Below, in pieces: positions 31,428 through 37,192 of a stretch of DNA of 37,192 nucleotides. The position numbers were made by a program, and so were the translations under genes. The notes under the pieces are model-generated. The model was not told the origin of the DNA. It ran no database searches and was given only the letters and a program-made list of their open reading frames with translations. Source of the stretch: Solirubrobacteraceae bacterium (GTDB lineage Bacteria > Actinomycetota > Thermoleophilia > Solirubrobacterales > Solirubrobacteraceae). Positions within the stretch are counted from its first letter, which is position 1. The number at the start of each line of letters is the position of its first letter. Location of the stretch: positions 1 through 37,192 of the forward strand of contig JADGPO010000081.1 of assembly GCA_017882405.1 (NCBI GenBank), in the 5' to 3' direction.

Positions 31428-32786
31428 TCAGGTTTCGGGTGATTCAGGACGACCAGCCGCCCGCACGGCACCGGCCAACGCCCGGTGGTCACGCGTGGTC
31501 TGGTCGGCGTAGCTGACGGCGAACCCGCCGACTGCATCGTCGAAGCGGCGACCCTTGCCGATGTAGGCGGCGATCGCGATGGGATCCCCGGTTCGGGCGT
31601 GGGCGCGAGCCAGCACCCGGCCGCAAGCGGTGGCGAACTCCGCCAGGACCGGAGCGATCAGAGCCCCGCTGGGGATCACCTTCATGTCGCGAAACTGCCG
31701 GACATAGAAATCGTTGCCGGCCATCGTGGTCCAACCGGCAAAGATGTCGGTGGCGCTTTGGATCAGGCGCTTGCCGACGACCACCCGCTCCCCGTGGTTG
31801 GCGTGCCGGCTCTCGCCGCAGTACGCCTCATAGACGGACGATCCCGCCTGCTTGATCTGCAGGAAGAATGGGTCGGCGCTGTCCCGGCCCTCGAGCAGCA
31901 CCAGGAACACCCGCATGCCCACGCTTCCCACGCCGACCACCTGGCGTGCGGCATCGACGAACGTGAAGCGGTCGAGGAGATGCCGGCGGTACTCCGGAAG
32001 CGAGCTTCGATACGCCTCGTACACCTGGTCCGCGAGCCCGCGCTCGTCGTTGTCAAGGCGAACCCGCAGGGGAGGGTCCTCGGTGATGCGCAACCGTCCG
32101 TCGAGCGTCTCGGTCAGCTTTCGGGCAGCCCCAGCGCTCGTGCGCTGGCGAGCCTTGCGGCTGATGTGCGACGTGGCCAGCTCCCGCTCGGCGGGCTTGA
32201 AGAGAGCGGTCAACTGGTCTGCCGTGATCAGGTCGTACCAGATGTCGAGCTGACGAGTTACCGAGTACCGGTCCATTCGCTCGCGGTAGGAGCGCAAGCA
32301 GAGCCCGACCGCTCGCTCGCCGACGCTGGTCTCGAGTCCGGTGTCGCGGGCCAGGACGATGATGCTGGCGGCCAGCCGCAGCACGTCCCATTCGAACGGT
32401 CCTGGGAGAGTCTCGTCGAAGTCGCGCAGGTCGAAGGACAACTGGCGCTCGGGCGTGGCCCAAAGGCCGAAGTTGAGGATGTGGGCGTCGCCGCACAGCT
32501 GCACCGCCACGCCGGTGTTCGGGCGAGAGGCCAGGTCTTCGGCCATCACGGCCGCAGCACCGCGATAGAAGGCCCAAGCGGAGGTCGCCATCCGGGCATA
32601 CCGGAGTGGCAGCAGCTCATCCAGGCGGATCGCGTTCTGGGCGGAGAGCACCGCCAGAGGGTCGGTGGCATCGGTCCGGTGCCAGACACCCAGACCGCTT
32701 CGCTTCAGCTGACCCCTTGCGACACGACCCGCCTCCCGCCGCTCCCGAACGGGAACGTGGGGCTGATGGATCGCTGTGGGGCCCAA
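31428..32786 (-). CDS. DUF2252 domain protein
   Basis: This 452-residue soluble protein matches DUF2252 throughout. Landmarks are LPLRYARMATSAWAFYRGAAAVMAEDLA, VAVQLCGDAHILNFGLWATPERQLSFDLRDFDETLPGPFEWDVLRLAASI, RVFLVLLEGRDSADPFFLQIKQAGSS and GERVVVGKRLIQSATDIFAGW. GDAH-LNFG and DFDET resemble catalytic and metal motifs of kinase-like (APH/HipA-type) folds, so a phosphotransferase has been proposed for the family on fold grounds; no activity is known to me. TTG 32786 sits one base after the stop of the channel remnant. Confidence 0.87.
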   Translation of the reverse strand: MGPTAIHQPHVPVRERREAGRVARGQLKRSGLGVWHRTDATDPLAVLSAQNAIRLDELLPLRYARMATSAWAFYRGAAAVMAEDLASRPNTGVAVQLCGDAHILNFGLWATPERQLSFDLRDFDETLPGPFEWDVLRLAASIIVLARDTGLETSVGERAVGLCLRSYRERMDRYSVTRQLDIWYDLITADQLTALFKPAERELATSHISRKARQRTSAGAARKLTETLDGRLRITEDPPLRVRLDNDERGLADQVYEAYRSSLPEYRRHLLDRFTFVDAARQVVGVGSVGMRVFLVLLEGRDSADPFFLQIKQAGSSVYEAYCGESRHANHGERVVVGKRLIQSATDIFAGWTTMAGNDFYVRQFRDMKVIPSGALIAPVLAEFATACGRVLARAHARTGDPIAIAAYIGKGRRFDDAVGGFAVSYADQTTRDHRALAGAVRAAGRPESPET

Positions 32787-32787
32787 G

Positions 32788-34012
32788 TCAGACAAGCGCG
32801 GCAACGTTATCGTCTGGAGCCAGCCGCAGCACGTCGGTGCGGCGGGCATGAAGGTGCAGATCGAAGCCCATGGCCCGACGCGAGCACGTGCCGATGGCCA
32901 GGAGTCCGTGCTGATAGGTCTGAGCGACCACGGTGGCGAAAGAGTGCTCGCCGGCCAGCCCGAGCTCGTCCGCCGAAACGAGCCGGACGCTCGGTCCTCC
33001 GCGTCCCTGGAGCGCGAGGAGGATCGGCCTGGTCTCCGGGGAGATGGCGGCGAAGGCGAGCGCGTCGTTGAGAAGCCCGGATCTGGCGACCGTCTGGTGG
33101 GCGCCGGCGACCGCGGCCAGATTCGCGTGCTTGTTGTCCGTGAGCTCGGCCACGACGTGCGGATCTTCGGCACCGTTCGCCGGCGACGCCTGTCGCACCG
33201 CCATCAGCGTGGCGAGCGTCACCGCGTCAGCGTCCGTGGGCGCGAGTCCCTGATGTGCCAGCACCGCGATTGCCGAGCATGGGCGTTGCGCCAGGACCGA
33301 GACGACCTCGCGCTCTGGTTCGGAAACCCGGATCACGGTCAAGCTCCCGAAACACCCCGGGCGCGAGCCGGTTCCAGCCGATCACCATCAGCCGTTGCGG
33401 CATCGGCGCCGACGCGAGCGGGGGCGGCCCCGGCCCTCCCGTCGTATCTGGCGCGCCGATCCATCGTGGGGGCAAGCCATCGGTCAGGCAGACGAGACGA
33501 TCCCCGGAGGCGAGCACGGTCTCGGGTGCCGGTACGAAGGCAAAGGTGCCGTCAGAACGCCGGATCCCGATCGGGGACGCGTGTTCGATCGCGCCCACGA
33601 CCTCGACCTCCCCGGCGCAGGCTCGGGCAAGGGTCTCGGCGGCGGCAGGATCGTCGACTTCGGCGACGACCGTTCGGTCACTGAAGCCACCACACGCGAC
33701 TCCGACGGCGAGCACAGTGGAGGCGACCGTGCCATCCGACGTGGGGGCCTCCGAGCCGATCGCGACGACGGTCTGGGCTTCGCGGATGTTCACTCGGTCA
33801 AGCTCGGCTGCGACGGTGGGATCTCCGTTGCGGCAGATCAACCGTGGGCCTCGGCCGACGCTGATCGCCGGCCAGCGTCAGGTCCCCAATGAGCACGTCG
33901 ATCCAGGGCGACCATCCGAGGATCACGAGGTGACCTGACTCGAGCACGATCGTGCGTCCACGCCGAAGCGTGGCCAGCCTCGACTGCATCGTCGCCGAGA
34001 TCGTCCCGAATC
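32788..34012 (-). pseudogene. CASTOR/POLLUX-like ion-channel regulatory protein, collapsed
   Basis: Three blocks in three frames match the cytoplasmic NAD-binding part of CASTOR-type channels. The first is GFGTISATMQSRLATLRRGRTIVLESGHLVILGWSPWIDVLIGDL. The second runs from LICRNGDPTVAAELDRVNIREAQTVVAIG to VIGWNRLAPGVFRELD. The third is LTVIRVSEPEREVVSVLA...DADAVTLATLMAVRQ...ELTDNKHANLAAV to AMGFDLHLHARRTDVLRLAPDD. Residues between blocks one and two (about 30) and two and three are missing, and the N-terminal pore region is gone. Confidence 0.75.
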
Positions 34013-34202
34013 CCGGCCGCTCGTGGTTGCTCGCGCGCGCGGGGGGGCGACCAACGAACTCCCGGTGCGAACGAACGGCTGGTAATTGACGCTGGTTGCG
34101 GGGTGGGGCTGCGCATCACGGTGCGCCGGCGGATAGACCCCCCACCTCGCGGGTGTATCGCGGGCCCTGCCCGTTCGACCGGGGCCCGCCTGACGCGCGC
34201 AG

Positions 34203-35699
34203 CTAGCGCCGCCCGTCCCACTGGCGACGCTCCTCGCCCCGCGGGTCGCGTACAACCTCCGAGGCCGGAACGGCGAAGCGCATGGTGCAGCGGCGCTCGG
34301 TCTCATACGGCGGCCAACCGGGTTCGCCGTTCGTGGCGAAGGTGACCCAGGCGCGGTGGATATCGTCGGCGAGGGCATGCGGTGGGGTCGTCCCCTGCAT
34401 TGCGGCGCCCGACGGGTTGGCGAGTGTGTCGAAGACGAACCCGATCTCCAGCGCGTGGCACGAGCCGAGCCGCCCGTCGTACGCCGGCGACGACCAGGCG
34501 AACTCATATGCCCAGACGGGCAGCCCGTGGGCGGCGCGCGCCTCGGCGAGCCGGATGGCCGGGATGCGGAAGAACCAGTCGCTCATGACGTCCGCCAGCA
34601 CATAGCCCGGCGGCATGTCGGGGCGGCGGGCGCGATAGGTCCCGAGCGCAGCGTCGACGTCGAGCCCGTAGGCGGCGGCCAGGCCGGCGAGCATCGGCTC
34701 CGTCGCCGCGTCGGCGGTGCCGTTCGGCACGAGGAAGAGCCGGTGCTCCTGCGCGGTCGTGCCGAGGAGGACCTCGACGCCTGGGGCGGCGCCGGCAGCG
34801 ATTCCCCGAGCCGGCAGGTCGGGCACGAGGTCGCCGTCGACGACGGGCTCGAAGGCCATGGAGTTCAGGGCGATCTCACCCCATCGCGCGGGATCGGGCG
34901 TCTGCTGCGCCTCGAGGCTGAGCGCCGCCTGCGCGGCCACGAGTCGCTCCAGCGGCACCTCGGCGAGCGCCTCACGGGTGGCGGGTACGCCGAGCCGCTG
35001 GGCGAGCTCGCTCCGCACAAGCGCCGCGGTGGCCGGTGTCACGGCGTGGTGGCCAGCGCCACTCTGCAGGATCGCGCGGGCGAAGAGCCCTTCGGTGCGC
35101 GGCGAGCTCAGCAGAGCACCGATGCTCATCGCGCCGGCTGACTCGCCGAAGACGGCCACTCGCCCCGGGTCACCGCCGAAGGCCTCGATGTTCGCCTGTA
35201 CCCACTCCAGCGCGGCGATCTGGTCGAGCAGCCCGCGGTTCGCCGCGGCCTCCTTCCCGTCCGCGAGGTCCAAGAAGCCGTCGACGCCGAGGCGGTAGTT
35301 CACCGACACGAGCACGATGCCGTCGCGCGCGAAGGCGGTGCCGTCATACAACGGGACCGCGGACGAGCCGTTGACGAACGCCCCGCCGTGCACCCAGACC
35401 ATCACGGGCAAGCCGACGGCGCCCGGGTCCGGCGTCCAGACGTTGAGGTTGAGGCAGGCGTCGCCTTCGATGATCGGGTTCGGCAGGAGACGCTCGTATG
35501 GCGGCAGGTAGCCCGGCATCGGCGCCGTCGCCCCGAAGGCGCCGGTGTCGCGGACCCCGTCCCACGGCTCGACGGGCTGCGGCGCACGGAACCGGTTCGG
35601 CCCGAACGGCGCGGCGGCGTACGGGATGCCCTTGAAGCTCGTCACGCCGTCCACCGTGTGCCCGAGCAGCGCGCCGAGCCCGGTCCGTACCTCGGTCAT
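34203..35699 (-). CDS. Type B carboxylesterase/lipase
   Basis: This 498-residue esterase is intact. It has FKGIPYAAAPFGPNRFRAPQP at the start, EGDACLNLNVWTPD, oxyanion-hole VMVWVHGGAFVNGSSA, and NIEAFGGDPGRVAVFGESAGAMSIGALLSSP with the nucleophile Ser in GESAGA. The catalytic acid is probably the Glu in TTAQEHRLF and the catalytic His the one in SCHALEIGFVF. Type B carboxylesterases hydrolyse a broad range of carboxylic esters. No signal peptide is present, suggesting a cytoplasmic enzyme. ATG 35699 starts the conserved N-terminus; upstream in-frame sequence lacks similarity. Confidence 0.93.
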   Translation of the reverse strand: MTEVRTGLGALLGHTVDGVTSFKGIPYAAAPFGPNRFRAPQPVEPWDGVRDTGAFGATAPMPGYLPPYERLLPNPIIEGDACLNLNVWTPDPGAVGLPVMVWVHGGAFVNGSSAVPLYDGTAFARDGIVLVSVNYRLGVDGFLDLADGKEAAANRGLLDQIAALEWVQANIEAFGGDPGRVAVFGESAGAMSIGALLSSPRTEGLFARAILQSGAGHHAVTPATAALVRSELAQRLGVPATREALAEVPLERLVAAQAALSLEAQQTPDPARWGEIALNSMAFEPVVDGDLVPDLPARGIAAGAAPGVEVLLGTTAQEHRLFLVPNGTADAATEPMLAGLAAAYGLDVDAALGTYRARRPDMPPGYVLADVMSDWFFRIPAIRLAEARAAHGLPVWAYEFAWSSPAYDGRLGSCHALEIGFVFDTLANPSGAAMQGTTPPHALADDIHRAWVTFATNGEPGWPPYETERRCTMRFAVPASEVVRDPRGEERRQWDGRR

Positions 35700-35967
35700 G
35701 TGTGCGATTCTCCCATGTTCCCGAGTTGGTGAGCGCGATCCGGAAGCGGCCGGCGCGCAGTCACGAGATGTTGTCGGGGTACCCGGGCAGGTTCTGGCGA
35801 AGCGCGGATCTCGCGATCCCGGCAACTCCCTGCCTGACCGCGGTTAGCTGATGCACCGGTGGACCCGCCAAAGTGATTCGCGTCGCACCTGCTCATAGGC
35901 CATTCTCTGGTGGTCTCGACCGCCGCAGCAGCCACCACGACCGCAGGCTCGTGAAAGCCGAAGTCGG

Positions 35968-36633
35968 TCAGTTGAGTCGGGCCTGCAGTGCTCGTAGTTC
36001 GGCGTTCATGGTGTCGCGCTGTGAGCTTTCGGCCGGGAGCATGAGGCGCATCTGGGCGGCGCGGATCGCCGGGGTGAGGTCGCCCCGGCGCTGATAGCTG
36101 GCGACCAAGTTGTTGAGCATTCGCCAGGCGATCTCGTGGGGGTGCCACGGCCTCACTGAGCTTTCTGAAACGGGCGCGTCGATGCGGACGCCGCCGTTGA
36201 AGGGATCGAGCAGCACCGGAGGGTCGCTGCCGAAATGGCCGACGACGAAGTGCCCGGGCAAACCAACGCCGACCAACGGGATATCGGCGCGGCGAGCGAC
36301 TTCGATGTAGATGACCGACAAGAGGATCGGAAGGCCGCGTCGTCGAGAGAGCACGACGTCGAGCATCGAGTTGTCGGGATCGTCATATCGCTCACGGTCG
36401 CCCGCGAACCCATGCTCACGGCCGAGCAGCTGACCGCAGGCGATCGCCAGTTCCTGCGGGCGCCCGTTCGTCGTGCTGGCGGTGCGCGAGAGATCCTCGC
36501 CGAGAACGTCGAGCACCGCGATGGTGCCGCGGGCATCAACGATTCGAAATTCGGCGGCCATGGCAAGCGCCAGGACGTCCATCCCTGGTTCCGGGTCTGA
36601 GGCCAGATCCGCAAATGACGGCAGCAGCGGCAC
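35968..36633 (-). CDS. SirB1-family (transglutaminase-like/TPR) protein
   Basis: This 221-residue protein matches SirB1: FADLASDPEPGMDVLALAMAAEFRIVDARGTIAVLDVLGEDL, then YDDPDNSMLDVVLSRRRGLPILLSVIYIEVARRADIPLVGVGLPGHFVVGH with the conserved LPGHF, and LLDPFNGG. A helical tail (HEIAWRMLNNLVASYQRRGDLTPAIRAAQMRL) recalls TPR. The domain has a transglutaminase-like fold, usually without its catalytic Cys. GTG 36633 is chosen because family similarity begins there and CACAAT may be a -10 box; ATG 36744 is the longer alternative. Confidence 0.82.
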   Translation of the reverse strand: MPLLPSFADLASDPEPGMDVLALAMAAEFRIVDARGTIAVLDVLGEDLSRTASTTNGRPQELAIACGQLLGREHGFAGDRERYDDPDNSMLDVVLSRRRGLPILLSVIYIEVARRADIPLVGVGLPGHFVVGHFGSDPPVLLDPFNGGVRIDAPVSESSVRPWHPHEIAWRMLNNLVASYQRRGDLTPAIRAAQMRLMLPAESSQRDTMNAELRALQARLN

Positions 36634-36866
36634 AGCCAGATTGTGCCGCGCGCCCAACGCGCGTCTCGTCACGGATGATCGGCCCTCCCGGGGCTCACTG
36701 TTCCTTGTCGCCACTCCGGCGCGCAGCTCGAGACAGCTGCTCATCGATCAAGCGAAAGCGGCCACGCCGCCAACCGAGGCCTCCAGCTGATTGCCCTATG
36801 AGCTGTCTCGCAGGGCGGGGGGGACTTTTGCCTCGGATGGAAATCTACCGAGACCGGCATGAGCCT

Positions 36867-36887
36867 TAGCGCAGTCCGACTGCGTTA
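36867..36887 (+). promoter_or_regulatory. Imperfect inverted repeat upstream of the SRPBCC gene
   Basis: TAGCGCAGT-CCG-ACTGCGTTA has nine-base arms with one mismatch and lies 15 bp before the start codon. It is well placed to be an operator. Part of it (CAGTCCGA) is repeated directly at 36896-36903, just before the start. Confidence 0.45.
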
Positions 36888-36902
36888 CGAGAGGACAGTC
36901 CG

Positions 36903-37192
36903 ATGACCGAAGGACAGAACACCGCGTCTGACAGGCAGCGAAGTGTGCCGGCAAGCATTGATCACACCGCACCCGTGATCGCCCACCACGAGATCGACAT
37001 CAGCGCTCCGCTGGACCGCGTATGGGCTTTGCACGTGAACCCCGGCGGGTGGCCGACCTGGCAGTCCGACATCACCGCCGCCGAGCTGCGCGGGGACTTT
37101 GCCCAAGGCGGATCGTTCACATGGACCAGCTACGGGTTCACCGTCACGTCGACCCTCTACGCAGTCGAGGACGAGGCGCGGACCCTGTGGGG
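36903..37192 (+). CDS. SRPBCC-family protein (partial, runs off the window)
   Basis: From ATG 36903, preceded by GAGAGGA, 96 residues are present: a polar start, then HHEIDISAPLDRVWALHVNPGGWPTWQSDITAAELRGDFAQGGSFTWTSYGFTVTSTLYAVED. This is the first half of a START-like SRPBCC (polyketide cyclase/dehydrase-type) domain, with the family I-AP---VW pattern. The fold binds hydrophobic ligands; no function can be given. The 3' end lies outside the window. Confidence 0.8.
   Translation, partial: MTEGQNTASDRQRSVPASIDHTAPVIAHHEIDISAPLDRVWALHVNPGGWPTWQSDITAAELRGDFAQGGSFTWTSYGFTVTSTLYAVEDEARTLW

Noticed and set aside
31485..33071. 528-codon plus-strand frame opposite DUF2252
   Set aside because: Composition and lack of similarity mark it as a shadow of the minus-strand genes.
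32788..33173. N-terminal extension of the DUF2252 frame
   Set aside because: Ser/Pro/Arg-rich and antiparallel in frame to the channel block that occupies the same DNA; DUF2252 similarity starts after 32786.

Overview
The window is GC-rich DNA from an actinobacterium. The best fit is a soil Thermoleophilia / Solirubrobacterales lineage. This rests on very high GC3 in most genes, frequent GTG/TTG starts, a sigma-region-4-like module and a FecR-like tail that I associate with that group, and several small proteins of the same flavour. The assignment is inference from memory of families; no search was run.

Layout. 1-4.75 kb: a tRNA-Glu at the left edge, then an ArsR-FMN reductase fusion with an inverted-repeat operator, MmgE/PrpD, a small zinc ribbon, Ohr, a coiled-coil protein and a HAD phosphatase. 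4.8-9.1 kb: a propeller-dehydrogenase lipoprotein, then a two-gene unit ending in the potassium transporter Kup, whose first start codon lies inside a perfect hairpin. 9.1-12.5 kb: a collapsed LuxR-type ATPase regulator, a frameshifted small gene, two secreted proteins, hydrolase/SDR debris and a DedA protein. 12.5-17.3 kb: mostly gene debris (ALDH, class B PBP, ECF sigma, two cupins) around an intact pair: a membrane-anchored protein with a sigma-70 region-4-like domain and a FecR/fibronectin-like lipoprotein. 17.3-24.8 kb: a large secreted alkaline-phosphatase-type enzyme, RidA, a DoxX-Rieske fusion and a GMC oxidoreductase, with broken CMD, 3-hydroxyisobutyrate-dehydrogenase and MetE genes between them. 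24.8-28.6 kb: a decayed repeat protein, a ribbon-helix-helix/PHB-depolymerase pair with lower GC3 and a 16-bp palindromic operator, and an RHH/MazF-type toxin-antitoxin pair. 28.6-37.2 kb: two adjacent collapsed phosphoesterase/phospholipase C genes, a cupin, DUF2252, a collapsed CASTOR-like channel, a type B carboxylesterase, a SirB1-like protein and an SRPBCC gene running off the right edge.

The most unusual property is the number of genes in which two recognisable, conserved halves are joined after loss of the middle of the protein, often with a frame change: LuxR, PBP, cupin, hydroxyacid dehydrogenase, MetE, phosphoesterase, phospholipase C and the CASTOR-like channel. These sit between perfectly intact genes. 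No transposase, integrase, CRISPR array, rRNA or replication origin was seen. Either this is a genuine deletion-driven graveyard or the consensus/assembly has dropped internal segments; raw-read mapping would settle it.
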